DNA of 13,258 nucleotides from an uncultured Candidatus Saccharibacteria bacterium (lineage in GTDB: Bacteria; Patescibacteria; Saccharimonadia; Saccharimonadales; CAMLKC01), in NCBI GenBank assembly GCA_946479025.1, contig CAMLDM010000024.1:1-13258 (forward strand). Direction: 5' to 3'. The translations under genes and the position numbers were made by a program. Positions 4,975-12,602 of this stretch are shown here, piece after piece. The stretch's first letter is position 1; the number at the start of each line of letters is the position of its first letter. The notes below the pieces were generated by a model. The model was not told where the DNA came from. It saw only the letters and a list, made by a program, of their open reading frames with translations, and did no database searches.

Positions 4975-7466
4975 TTATCTCGAGCAACTGGCTGAAAGAG
5001 TTTACTGATATCGACATGCCCACTTCGGAGCTGGCGACGCTCATCGGCGCGCGTCTGGTGGAGATTGAGGAAGTTATTGATTACGGCGCGAAATATAAAG
5101 ACGTAGTTGTTGCGAAGGTCATGTCGTGCCAGAAGGTAGAAGATTCTGATCATCTGAACGTGGTGAAAATCGATGACGGTAGCAAGGTGGAAGATATAGA
5201 GCGTGATGAGAGCGGCTTGGTGCAGGTCGTGTGCGGCGCGCCGAATGTCCGCGAGGGCATTTTGGTCGCGTGGCTGCCGCCAAAATCAATCGTGCCGGAA
5301 ACCTTTAACGATGACGAGCCGTTCGTTCTTGGTAGCCGTAAACTGCGCGGCGTTATGAGCAATGGCATGATCGCCAGCGCGCGCGAACTTGCGCTATTCG
5401 ACGAGCATGAAGGTATTTTGGAAATCGACACCGAAGTGACTCCCGGTACGCCGTTTGCCGAAGCTTATAATCTAGACGACCATCTTCTTGATATCGAAAA
5501 CAAATCGCTGACACACCGTCCCGATGCGTTCGGGGTTGTCGGGTTTGCCCGCGAAGTTGCGGCAATCCAGGGCAAGGCGTTCACGACGCCCGACTGGCTG
5601 CAAAACAACGCGCCGGATTTTGGCGAAAAACAGCAGGGAGACGTCAAAAATCCAACCGTTTCAATTGATAGCCCGGAGCTTTCCGAGCGATATCAGGGAG
5701 TTGTTGTTACAAACGTTGACGGCAGCGCAAAATCACCGCTTTCACTGCAAACGTACTTGGCGCGTGTCGGTATCCGCCCGATCAGCGCGGTCGTCGACGT
5801 GACGAATTATTTGATGCTTGAAACCGGCCAGCCGCTGCACGCGTTTGACTACGACAAACTAGCTGGTGTGAACGAGGGTAAAATTGATATTCATGTCCGT
5901 GCGGGACGTCCGGGCGAAAAGCTCGAACTGCTGGACGGTCGCGTGGTCGAGCTGTCTGATAGCGATATTGTGATCGCGAACGGCGACGTTGCCGTTGCTC
6001 TGGCTGGCGCCATGGGCGGCGCGGCGACGGAAATCGACGATTCGACTAAAACGATCTTCTTAGAGGGTGCGACGTTCAATCTTTATAACCTGCGTGCCAC
6101 ACAAATGCGCCACGGTATTTTCAGCGAAGCGATCACGCGTTTTACTAAAGGCCAGCCGTCAGAACTTACCGCATCGGTACTCGCGCGTGCCGTTAACCTG
6201 CTGAAAAAATACGTAGATGCCGTTCGTATAAGCGACGTGGTAGAAGCCTATCCAGGCCGCAGGGAGCCTATCACTGTATCACTTGATACAGCTAAGGTCA
6301 ACGAGATGCTCGGCACAAATTTCAGTGCCGACAAAATCGCTAAGACAATGCAAAACGTAGAATTTGATGTTTTGGCCGATGATACAAAGCTGACATTTAC
6401 GGTTCCGTATTGGCGCAACGACATTCATATTCCTGAAGACATCATTGAAGAAATCGGCCGGCTGAACGGCTTCGATGGAATCGCGCCAGCCTTGCCGCTG
6501 CGGGACTTTACTGCTGTTCGTCCAAGCCGGTTCGACGACGTCCGCGCTCAGTTGCGCCGTGCTCTTGTCCGCGCCGGTGCCAACGAAGTGCTAACTTACA
6601 GTTTCGTGCATGGAGATATTCTTACGAAGGTAAACCAAAAAGCAGAAGACTCGTATCGCATCACGAATTCGATCAGTCCCGACCTGCAATATTACCGCCA
6701 GACATTGACACCGAGTCTCTTGGGTGCGGTGCATGGAAATATCAAACAGGGATATGACAGCTTTGCATTGTTTGAGCTGAACAAAACGCACCCAAAACAG
6801 CACGGTTTGACGGACGAAAATGTCCCGGTGGAAGTAGATTCAGTAGCGCTGGTGATAGCAAGCAAAAAACCGCAGGCAGGTGCGCCGTTTTACCAAGCGA
6901 AAAAGACGCTGCAGTATGTCGGCGACTCGCTTGGTCTTGAGCTGCTATTCTCGCCGATTGAGGCCGACCCGAACTATCCGATTACGGCACCGTTTGAGCA
7001 TCGTCGTTCAGCCCTCGTTGCAGATAAAAAAACAGGCACATACCTTGGAGTCGTTGGCGAATACAAGAAGTCGGTTGTAAAAAGCCTCAAGCTTCCTGAA
7101 TATTCCGCCGGTTTCGAAATAAGCACGGTAGCAGTATATGAAACCGTTCAAAAACGCGGTGAGAAAGGCTATGTCCCGCTGAGCCGCTATCCGAGTCTTG
7201 AGCGCGACCTATGTTTCAGAGTGCCACGCGACGTGCGTTATCAGCAGATTGTTGATGCGATTGAGGTGGCGCTGCGTCAGAGTGGCCTGGAGACGGCCGT
7301 TTCTCCAGTTGATATTTATCAGCAACAAGCGGCACCGACAAAAAATATCACCGTTCGCCTGCGTCTCACTGCGGACGACCGTACGCTCACAAGTGATGAG
7401 GCAAATCAGATTATAAACACTGTGATTGATAGTGTAGTTAAAGCCACGGGCGGAGCGATTATCTAG
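4971..7466 (+). CDS. pheT: Phenylalanyl-tRNA synthetase beta subunit
   Basis: An 831-residue beta chain of PheRS, providing tRNA-Phe recognition and editing of misacylated Tyr-tRNA-Phe. Domains in order: an N-terminal EMAP-like tRNA-binding fold at about 40-150 (VVCGAPNVREGILV); B3/B4 editing at about 175-395, including LTHRPDAFGVVGFAREVAAI and VVDVTNYLMLETGQPLHAFD; B5 at about 430-505, with WRNDIHIPEDIIEEIGRLNG; the catalytic-like core; and a C-terminal ferredoxin-like anticodon-binding domain at about 735-831 (YPSLERDLCFRVP). Length and order match the bacterial family. The start is the ATG at 4971, which overlaps the preceding stop (ATGA) and has AGGA 6 nt upstream; a GTG 21 nt earlier is in frame but less likely. 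No clear terminator hairpin follows. Confidence 0.97.
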   Translation: MIISSNWLKEFTDIDMPTSELATLIGARLVEIEEVIDYGAKYKDVVVAKVMSCQKVEDSDHLNVVKIDDGSKVEDIERDESGLVQVVCGAPNVREGILVAWLPPKSIVPETFNDDEPFVLGSRKLRGVMSNGMIASARELALFDEHEGILEIDTEVTPGTPFAEAYNLDDHLLDIENKSLTHRPDAFGVVGFAREVAAIQGKAFTTPDWLQNNAPDFGEKQQGDVKNPTVSIDSPELSERYQGVVVTNVDGSAKSPLSLQTYLARVGIRPISAVVDVTNYLMLETGQPLHAFDYDKLAGVNEGKIDIHVRAGRPGEKLELLDGRVVELSDSDIVIANGDVAVALAGAMGGAATEIDDSTKTIFLEGATFNLYNLRATQMRHGIFSEAITRFTKGQPSELTASVLARAVNLLKKYVDAVRISDVVEAYPGRREPITVSLDTAKVNEMLGTNFSADKIAKTMQNVEFDVLADDTKLTFTVPYWRNDIHIPEDIIEEIGRLNGFDGIAPALPLRDFTAVRPSRFDDVRAQLRRALVRAGANEVLTYSFVHGDILTKVNQKAEDSYRITNSISPDLQYYRQTLTPSLLGAVHGNIKQGYDSFALFELNKTHPKQHGLTDENVPVEVDSVALVIASKKPQAGAPFYQAKKTLQYVGDSLGLELLFSPIEADPNYPITAPFEHRRSALVADKKTGTYLGVVGEYKKSVVKSLKLPEYSAGFEISTVAVYETVQKRGEKGYVPLSRYPSLERDLCFRVPRDVRYQQIVDAIEVALRQSGLETAVSPVDIYQQQAAPTKNITVRLRLTADDRTLTSDEANQIINTVIDSVVKATGGAII

Positions 7467-7489
7467 TTTATTAAATCGCGCTGGGCGTG

Positions 7490-7495
7490 TATGAT
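7490..7495 (+). promoter_or_regulatory. Candidate -10 box of the cyo operon (TATGAT)
   Basis: TATGAT lies in the 67-nt gap between pheT and cyoA, with a poor -35 candidate TTTATT at 7467-7472 (17-nt spacer). The predicted start near 7502 gives a leader of about 32 nt before the cyoA GTG, containing GGAAAGG. Transcription reading through from pheT is an alternative. Confidence 0.45.
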
Positions 7496-7498
7496 GGG

Positions 7499-7513
7499 AG
7501 CATAGATTATGCT
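7499..7513. promoter_or_regulatory. Short palindrome at the predicted cyo start site
   Basis: AGCATA (7499-7504) and TATGCT (7508-7513) are perfect 6-bp inverted repeats around a 3-nt centre, on the predicted start of cyo transcription. It could be an operator for a regulator of oxidase expression or a small leader hairpin; a chance occurrence is also possible. Confidence 0.25.
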
Positions 7514-7541
7514 TATGTTTGGAAAGGCGCAGTGTGAATAA
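7509..7541 (+). other. Possible 10-codon upstream reading frame overlapping the cyoA start
   Basis: An ATG at 7509 opens a frame encoding [10 protein letters not shown] and stopping at 7541, overlapping the first 8 nt of cyoA (GTG at 7534) in another frame. If transcription starts near 7502, its own leader is only about 7 nt, like the near-leaderless genes elsewhere in this window. GGGAG at 7496-7500 would serve it only on a longer read-through transcript. Translating it would cross the cyoA ribosome-binding site, which could modulate cyoA expression. No direct evidence of translation exists. Confidence 0.25.
7521..7527 (+). promoter_or_regulatory. Shine-Dalgarno GGAAAGG of cyoA
   Basis: GGAAAGG lies 6 nt before a GTG at 7534 and decides the cyoA start. 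The in-frame TTG at 7519 immediately precedes this site and would bury it inside the coding region. Confidence 0.65.
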
Positions 7542-8451
7542 AAAACTCAAGGTAATTATTTTTGCTGCTTTACTGCTGGGTGTTGCAGTGGCGGTAGTGC
7601 TTTTTTTCAAGACGTTTAACGTGCCGGTTTTGAACCCGCAGGGCGAAATTGCCGATAGGCAGCGCGGCCTTATTATTTTCACGCTTATATTGAGTGCCGT
7701 CGTGGTGATTCCGGTGTTTACGATGCTGGGGATTTTTGCGTGGAAGTTCCGTGAAGGAAACCAGAAAGCGAATTATCGTCCGAATTGGGACGATAACAAA
7801 CTGCTCGAATCGATCTGGTGGGGGATCCCGTGCTTGATCATTCTGGTGCTGAGCATTGTAACTTGGCGGACGAGTCACGAACTTGATCCGTATAGAGCGC
7901 TTGATTCCAATGTGAAGCCACTCAACGTGCAGGTCGTGGCGCTGCAATGGAAATGGCTTTTTATTTATCCGGATCAGAACGTAGCGAGCGTCAATCTGCT
8001 GGAAATCCCAGAGAAAACGCCGGTGAATTTTAAGCTGACTTCCGATGCTCCGATGAACTCCTTCTGGATCCCGAGCCTTGGCAGCCAGGTGTACGCCATG
8101 AGCGGTATGTCGACGCAGCTGCACCTCATGGCGGATACGACAGGTGATTTCAAAGGTTCGTCGGCTAACATCAGCGGCAAAGGTTTTGCCGACATGGCGT
8201 TTACGGCGCGCTCGGCGTCTCGGGCTGACTTTGACGCCTGGGTGCAAAGTGCGAAAAAAACAGGTAGCGGCCTGGATGCGGATTCGTACGAAAAGCTTGC
8301 GAAGCCAGGAACGGAAAAACAGCCGCTCTTTTACCGGCTTGATGATAGCCAGCTGTATAATAAAATAATAATGAAGTACATGGTCGACCGGCCGATAGAA
8401 AAAGGTCACGACCACACGATGAAAAATATGCCTGGAATGGAGGGGGTGTAA
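7534..8451 (+). CDS. cyoA: Cytochrome bo3 quinol oxidase subunit II
   Basis: A 305-residue subunit II of the bo3 quinol oxidase, against 315 in E. coli. Segments in order: an N-terminal hydrophobic helix (7-25), two membrane helices at about 46-70 and 93-111, then an extracytoplasmic cupredoxin-like domain from about 129. Conserved blocks include [15 protein letters not shown] (134-148) and [19 protein letters not shown] (174-192). The CuA-binding Cys, His and Met residues are absent, as in all quinol-type oxidases, which supports quinol rather than cytochrome c as donor. The lipobox Cys that anchors E. coli CyoA is missing; Phe and Lys occupy that region, so the first helix may remain as an uncleaved anchor. 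The C-terminus ([13 protein letters not shown]) is His/Met-rich. The stop overlaps the cyoB ATG by 1 nt. Confidence 0.93.
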   Translation: MNKKLKVIIFAALLLGVAVAVVLFFKTFNVPVLNPQGEIADRQRGLIIFTLILSAVVVIPVFTMLGIFAWKFREGNQKANYRPNWDDNKLLESIWWGIPCLIILVLSIVTWRTSHELDPYRALDSNVKPLNVQVVALQWKWLFIYPDQNVASVNLLEIPEKTPVNFKLTSDAPMNSFWIPSLGSQVYAMSGMSTQLHLMADTTGDFKGSSANISGKGFADMAFTARSASRADFDAWVQSAKKTGSGLDADSYEKLAKPGTEKQPLFYRLDDSQLYNKIIMKYMVDRPIEKGHDHTMKNMPGMEGV

Positions 8452-10445
8452 TGGAATTATTTGCGAGCATTCTTGGGCGGCTGAGCTTGGATTCACTACC
8501 GAAAGACGTTATAACCCAAGGTGGTGCGGCCGGCATGATGCTGGGCGGTCTTGGTATCGTCGCGGCGATGTTCTACTTTAAAAAATGGACATGGCTTTGG
8601 AAGAACTGGCTGACGACGCTGGATGCGAAAAAGATCGGAGTCATGTATATCATCGTGGCAGTCCTGATGCTGCTACGCGGTCTGGCGGACGTCATGATGA
8701 TCCGCGCCCAGCAGGCAATGGCCAGCGGAGGACATAGCGGCATTGTCAGCTCCGACATGTTCCAACAGGTTTTCTCAGCTCACGGCACGATCATGATTTT
8801 CTTTGTGGCGATGGGGCTGATGTTCGGTCTTATCAACCTGGTGCTACCGCTGATGCTTGGCGCGCGCGACGTGGCATTTCCGTTTTTAAACTCCGTGAGC
8901 TTCTGGCTGTTCACTGCAGGAATGCTCCTTGTGAACGCATCGCTTGTCGTGGGTGGGTTTTCACCTGGCGGTTGGCTTGGGTATCCGCCGCTTACCGAGC
9001 TTGCATATAGTCCCGGGCCGGGCGTCGACTATTGGATATGGGCCTTGCAGATTGCCGGAGTGGGGAGCTTGCTTTCGGGCATCAACTTCTTGGTTACTAT
9101 CTTAAAAAAGCGTGCCGCTGGTATGACTTTGATGCGAATGCCGGTTTTTGCCTGGAGTGTGCTTGTGTCGATGCTCCTAATCATTTTTGCCTTTCCGATT
9201 TTGACAGCCACACTTGGCATGCTTGGTCTCGATCGCCTCATGGGCATGCACTTCTTTACCTCGATGCTCGGCGGCAACCCGATGATGTACATCAACCTGA
9301 TATGGGCCTGGGGACACCCGGAGGTCTATATTTTAATTTTGCCAGCGTTTGGAATATTCTCTGAAGTCGTGGCGACGTACTCGCAAAAACGACTATTCGG
9401 TTATAAAACGATGGTGTGGGCGCTGTTTTCAATCATGTTCCTTTCATTTATCGTGTGGCTTCACCACTTCTTCACGATGGGTAGCGGCGCCGATGTGAAT
9501 GCGTTCTTTGGAATCACTACGATGATTATCGCTGTGCCGACTGGTGTGAAAGTATTTAACTGGATCTTTACTATGTACGGCGGCCGGATTCGCTTTAAAA
9601 CGCCGATGCGGTGGTTTATGGGATTCGTCGTGACGTTCACACTGGGTGGTGTAACGGGCGTACTCATGGCCGTGCCGGCAATCGACTTTCAGGTACACAA
9701 CAGTTTGTTTTTGGTAGCTCACTTCCACAATGTGATTATCGGCGGCGTCGTGTTTGGTTACTTCGCCGGGCTGACGTACTGGTTCCCGAAAATCTTCGGG
9801 TTCAAGCTGAACGAGCGTCTGGGCCGATATGCGGCATGGTGCTGGATGATTGGTTTTTTGGTCGCATTTTTGCCGCTGTATGCACTCGGGCTTATGGGCG
9901 CGACCAGACGGCTGGACCATTACGACGGACCGGGCTGGCAGGTTCTGTTCATAGTCGCCGGCGTGGGCGTGATAATTATTGCTCTTGGTGTTGGGTTCCA
10001 GCTCTTGCAGCTTGCGGTAAGCATCTGGAAGCGCAAGGAGAATCTGGATACCACCGGAGATCCTTGGAATGGCCGCACGCTGGAATGGTCAGTTCCGTCG
10101 CCAGCGCCATTTTACAATTTTGCCGTACTGCCGAGTGTGGAAGGACGCGATCCGTTCTGGGAAATGAAAGAGGCCAGAAAGAACGGTCACATGCTGAAGG
10201 CGCCCGTATATAAAGATTTTAGCCTGCCAAAGAATAGCGGCATGGGGCTGGTGATTGCCGGGTTTGCCTTTTTGGGCGGATTCGGGCTGATCTGGCACAT
10301 GTGGTGGCTGGCGGTCGCCGCGTTTGTGGGCGTAGCGGTGTGCGTGATTTTGCGCGCCGGCAATGATGATACTGAATATACGATTACTGCGGCCGAGATC
10401 GAACGTTTGGACGCGGTACATCACCAGAAAGGACAATTGGCATGA
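8451..10445 (+). CDS. cyoB: Cytochrome bo3 quinol oxidase subunit I
   Basis: A 664-residue catalytic heme-copper oxidase subunit that reduces O2 to water with quinol electrons and pumps protons across the membrane. It aligns with E. coli CyoB from memory with a constant offset of +5 from about R71 through the metal ligands. Visible are His111 and His426 (low-spin heme), His424 (heme o), His289, His338 and His339 (CuB), and Tyr293 cross-linked in WGHPEVY. D-channel Asn129, Asp140 and Asn147, Glu291 and K-channel Lys367 are present, so a class A proton pump is predicted. In the quinol site Arg76, Asp80 and Gln106 are kept, but the position of E. coli His98 is Met103. Very high similarity to the gammaproteobacterial protein suggests old horizontal transfer. 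The start overlaps the cyoA stop (TAATG). Confidence 0.97.
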   Translation: MELFASILGRLSLDSLPKDVITQGGAAGMMLGGLGIVAAMFYFKKWTWLWKNWLTTLDAKKIGVMYIIVAVLMLLRGLADVMMIRAQQAMASGGHSGIVSSDMFQQVFSAHGTIMIFFVAMGLMFGLINLVLPLMLGARDVAFPFLNSVSFWLFTAGMLLVNASLVVGGFSPGGWLGYPPLTELAYSPGPGVDYWIWALQIAGVGSLLSGINFLVTILKKRAAGMTLMRMPVFAWSVLVSMLLIIFAFPILTATLGMLGLDRLMGMHFFTSMLGGNPMMYINLIWAWGHPEVYILILPAFGIFSEVVATYSQKRLFGYKTMVWALFSIMFLSFIVWLHHFFTMGSGADVNAFFGITTMIIAVPTGVKVFNWIFTMYGGRIRFKTPMRWFMGFVVTFTLGGVTGVLMAVPAIDFQVHNSLFLVAHFHNVIIGGVVFGYFAGLTYWFPKIFGFKLNERLGRYAAWCWMIGFLVAFLPLYALGLMGATRRLDHYDGPGWQVLFIVAGVGVIIIALGVGFQLLQLAVSIWKRKENLDTTGDPWNGRTLEWSVPSPAPFYNFAVLPSVEGRDPFWEMKEARKNGHMLKAPVYKDFSLPKNSGMGLVIAGFAFLGGFGLIWHMWWLAVAAFVGVAVCVILRAGNDDTEYTITAAEIERLDAVHHQKGQLA

Positions 10446-11044
10446 GTGTTGCACTGACCGCGGCCGAGGCTGCGGAAGAACTGGAAGACCAGAACGAAAC
10501 GAAAGCGCTCGGTTTTTGGATATATCTGATGACCGACTGCGTGCTGTTTGCATCGCTGTTTGCGACGTATGTTATCTTGCGTGATAATACGGCCAGCGGG
10601 CCGTCGGCGGCGGCGATATTCGATATGCCGTCGGTGCTGATGGAAACGCTGCTACTGCTTACGAGCAGCTTCACTTGCGGCTTGGCCGTCATTGCGTCAA
10701 AAGCGGGGCGGAAACAATGGGCGCTTGCCGCGCTTGGCGTAACGTTCGTGCTGGGCATCGGCTTCTTGGCGTTCGAACTTACGGAGTTTGCTAACCTAGT
10801 TCAAGAGGGCAACGGCTGGCAGACGAGTGCATTCTTATCGGCGTTCTTTACGCTTGTTGGAACACACGGTCTGCATATCTCTATCGGGCTGTTGTGGCTC
10901 GGTGCTATGATGTGGCAGATTGCACGACGCGGCTTTACCGAAGGAGTAAGCCGCCGGCTCGGACTGTTCGGGATGTTTTGGCACTTCCTGGACATCATAT
11001 GGATTTTTATCTTCACGATCGTTTATTTGATGGGGGTTGCATAA
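10442..11044 (+). CDS. cyoC: Cytochrome bo3 quinol oxidase subunit III
   Basis: A 200-residue subunit III (E. coli about 204) with five membrane helices. It stabilises subunit I and has no redox centres. Recognisable blocks are [22 protein letters not shown] (22-43), [20 protein letters not shown] (133-152), and [20 protein letters not shown] near the C-terminus. The His-rich N-terminus of the E. coli protein is replaced by an acidic stretch ([10 protein letters not shown]). Its ATG overlaps the cyoB stop as ATGA, with AAAGGA upstream, indicating translational coupling within the operon. Confidence 0.95.
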   Translation: MSVALTAAEAAEELEDQNETKALGFWIYLMTDCVLFASLFATYVILRDNTASGPSAAAIFDMPSVLMETLLLLTSSFTCGLAVIASKAGRKQWALAALGVTFVLGIGFLAFELTEFANLVQEGNGWQTSAFLSAFFTLVGTHGLHISIGLLWLGAMMWQIARRGFTEGVSRRLGLFGMFWHFLDIIWIFIFTIVYLMGVA

Positions 11045-11045
11045 T

Positions 11046-11420
11046 ATGGAAGCAACAGATAAAAAGCAGCGAAGCAACATGAGTGTAACGCCATATATTG
11101 TTGGATTTGGCTTGGCAGTTCTGCTGACGCTGGTTGCGTACGAACTTACGGTAAACCACCGACTTTCGGGCGGGTTACTTATTGGTTTGATTATGGGGCT
11201 TGCCGCTGTTCAGCTGGTAGTGCAACTCGTGTTCTTTTTACATCTTGGGCGCGAGAAAGGTTCACGCTGGAATGTTGCCAGTTTCCTTTTCATGCTGCTG
11301 ATCTTGTTGATAGTTGTCGTTGGTTCGCTTTGGATCATGTACAGTCTTAACTACAACATGCACATGACACCTCAGCAAATGGATGATTTCATGCGACAGC
11401 AAAGTAATAAGGGATTCTAG
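11046..11420 (+). CDS. cyoD: Cytochrome bo3 quinol oxidase subunit IV
   Basis: A 124-residue small subunit with three membrane helices (about 16-33, 43-66 and 78-99), belonging to the CyoD/COX4-type prokaryotic family and assisting assembly of the CuB site. Diagnostic stretches are VVQLVFFLHLG (58-68) and VVGSLWIMYSLNYNM (91-105). The E. coli protein ends soon after this last block, whereas here a polar 18-residue tail (about 107-124, TPQQMDDFMRQQ) continues. The ATG at 11046 is chosen, one base after the cyoC stop, with GGGGG 9 nt upstream; a second in-frame ATG at 11079 is possible. Confidence 0.92.
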   Translation: MEATDKKQRSNMSVTPYIVGFGLAVLLTLVAYELTVNHRLSGGLLIGLIMGLAAVQLVVQLVFFLHLGREKGSRWNVASFLFMLLILLIVVVGSLWIMYSLNYNMHMTPQQMDDFMRQQSNKGF

Positions 11421-11423
11421 GAC

Positions 11424-12287
11424 ATGGCGACGTTTAAAGAATATTACTCGCTGACAAAGCCGGGCGTGCTCTACGGCAACGCAATCACGGCTGCGGCAGG
11501 ATTTTTATTGGCGAGCGAGCGGCACATCGACCTGTGGCTTTTTCTTGCGCTTTTTATTGGAACGACGCTCATTATCGCGTCAGCCTGCGTGCTGAATAAT
11601 TATCTCGACCAAGACATCGATAGTAAAATGGCGCGAACGAAAACCCGGGCGATTGTAGCCGGTAAAGTGAAGGGTCGGAATGCGGTGATTTTTTCGATCG
11701 TTCTGGGGATTTTTGGGCTGACGATATTAGCGCTGTTTACCAATATGCTTGTCGTAGCTATCGGCGTGGGCGGGTTTATCGTGTATGTCGTGCTGTATGG
11801 TATGCTCTCAAAAAGGCTGTCGTACCATGGCACGCTTGTCGGTAGTATTTCTGGGGCGGCGCCGATTTTGGCAGGATACTGCGCTGTAACGGGAACGATT
11901 GACCTAGGCGCGATCCTTGTGTTTGCTGTGTTGTTTTTGTGGCAGATGCCGGAATTTTACTCTATCGCCGTATACCGCCAAAAGGAGTATAAAGCTGCTG
12001 GCGTACCGATTATTTCAGTGGTAAAAAGTATCCGCGAGACGGAAATCCACATCTTTTTTTATACGCTTTTATTTGTAGTGGCAGTGCTGCTTCTTAGTGT
12101 ATTTGGCTATACGGGTTACGTGTATTTAGGTGTTATGTCGCTACTCGGCCTGTACTGGCTATGGCTTGCGACAAAGGGTTTGTCTGCAACAGACAGTGAC
12201 GCATGGGCTCATAAGATGTTCCATTTCTCGCTCATTATCTTGCTTGCATTTTCAGCTTTGATTTCAATAGATGCATGGTTGCCGTAA
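11424..12287 (+). CDS. cyoE: Protoheme IX farnesyltransferase (heme O synthase)
   Basis: A 287-residue UbiA-family polytopic enzyme that transfers a farnesyl group to heme b, giving the heme o needed by CyoB. The first Asp-rich signature is NNYLDQDIDSKMARTKTR (58-75, Asp62 and Asp66), and the second conserved region is KRLSYHGTLVGSISGAAPILAGY (130-152). LWQMPEFYSIAVYR (172-185) matches the E. coli LWQMPH segment except that His is replaced by Glu177. About nine hydrophobic helices are visible. It starts 3 nt after the cyoD stop. No terminator follows; instead a promoter for the next gene sits just after its stop codon. Confidence 0.95.
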   Translation: MATFKEYYSLTKPGVLYGNAITAAAGFLLASERHIDLWLFLALFIGTTLIIASACVLNNYLDQDIDSKMARTKTRAIVAGKVKGRNAVIFSIVLGIFGLTILALFTNMLVVAIGVGGFIVYVVLYGMLSKRLSYHGTLVGSISGAAPILAGYCAVTGTIDLGAILVFAVLFLWQMPEFYSIAVYRQKEYKAAGVPIISVVKSIRETEIHIFFYTLLFVVAVLLLSVFGYTGYVYLGVMSLLGLYWLWLATKGLSATDSDAWAHKMFHFSLIILLAFSALISIDAWLP

Positions 12288-12294
12288 AATCGTG

Positions 12295-12300
12295 TATACT
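12295..12300 (+). promoter_or_regulatory. TATACT -10 box of the small membrane gene downstream of cyoE
   Basis: TATACT lies 7 nt after the cyoE stop and exactly 6 nt before the ATG at 12307. The intervening CATGGT has no Shine-Dalgarno. It suggests a separate leaderless transcript for the downstream gene, possibly reading into the NDH-2 gene. The -35 is not recognisable. Confidence 0.5.
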
Positions 12301-12306
12301 CATGGT

Positions 12307-12567
12307 ATGATAGTTATGCTTCACGTCCTGATTGCGCTTACGAGTATCGCAGTCGTAACGTTCACCTATATTGCACCGTCAACATTAAAACTTTGCGTAG
12401 CATACGTGCTTGAGGCGCTAACGCTTACCACCGGGCTCTATCTCGTAGTAAGCGAACCGGCGCAAATGCTGCGTTCGTGTACAATGGGAGTCCTATACCT
12501 TGCCGTTGTTACGGTAGGAACGGTGGCGGTAAGGCGCAAGCTCGCTGCAATGAGAAATACAGTATAA
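12307..12567 (+). CDS. Small three-helix membrane protein between cyoE and ndh, function unknown
   Basis: An 86-residue hydrophobic protein that I do not recognise. Three membrane helices are visible at about residues 3-23, 26-47 and 55-74, then a short basic tail (RRKLAAMRNTV). There are no metal- or heme-binding motifs beyond a single His6. The ATG at 12307 is chosen because a TATACT box ends 6 nt before it; an in-frame start further upstream would fall inside cyoE and the promoter. It sits between the oxidase operon and the NADH dehydrogenase gene, so a role linked to respiration is plausible but only by position. It could equally be an unrelated filler gene. Confidence 0.65.
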   Translation: MIVMLHVLIALTSIAVVTFTYIAPSTLKLCVAYVLEALTLTTGLYLVVSEPAQMLRSCTMGVLYLAVVTVGTVAVRRKLAAMRNTV

Positions 12568-12602
12568 CTAACGTCTGAGACAGGCAGTAAAGGATTTACA
12601 AG

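Noticed and set aside
8055..8110. Loss of CuA ligands in CyoA as a sign of decay
   Set aside because: Quinol-type oxidases, including E. coli bo3, normally lack CuA, so this is the expected state.
7570..8496. A 308-codon open frame on the minus strand opposite cyoA
   Set aside because: It is entirely antisense to a well-conserved cyoA, is rich in His and Arg from reverse-complement codon bias, and has no recognisable domain.
9611..10213. A 200-codon open frame on the plus strand within cyoB
   Set aside because: It lies fully inside cyoB in another frame, has a composition typical of frame-shifted translation, and has no ribosome-binding site or domain.
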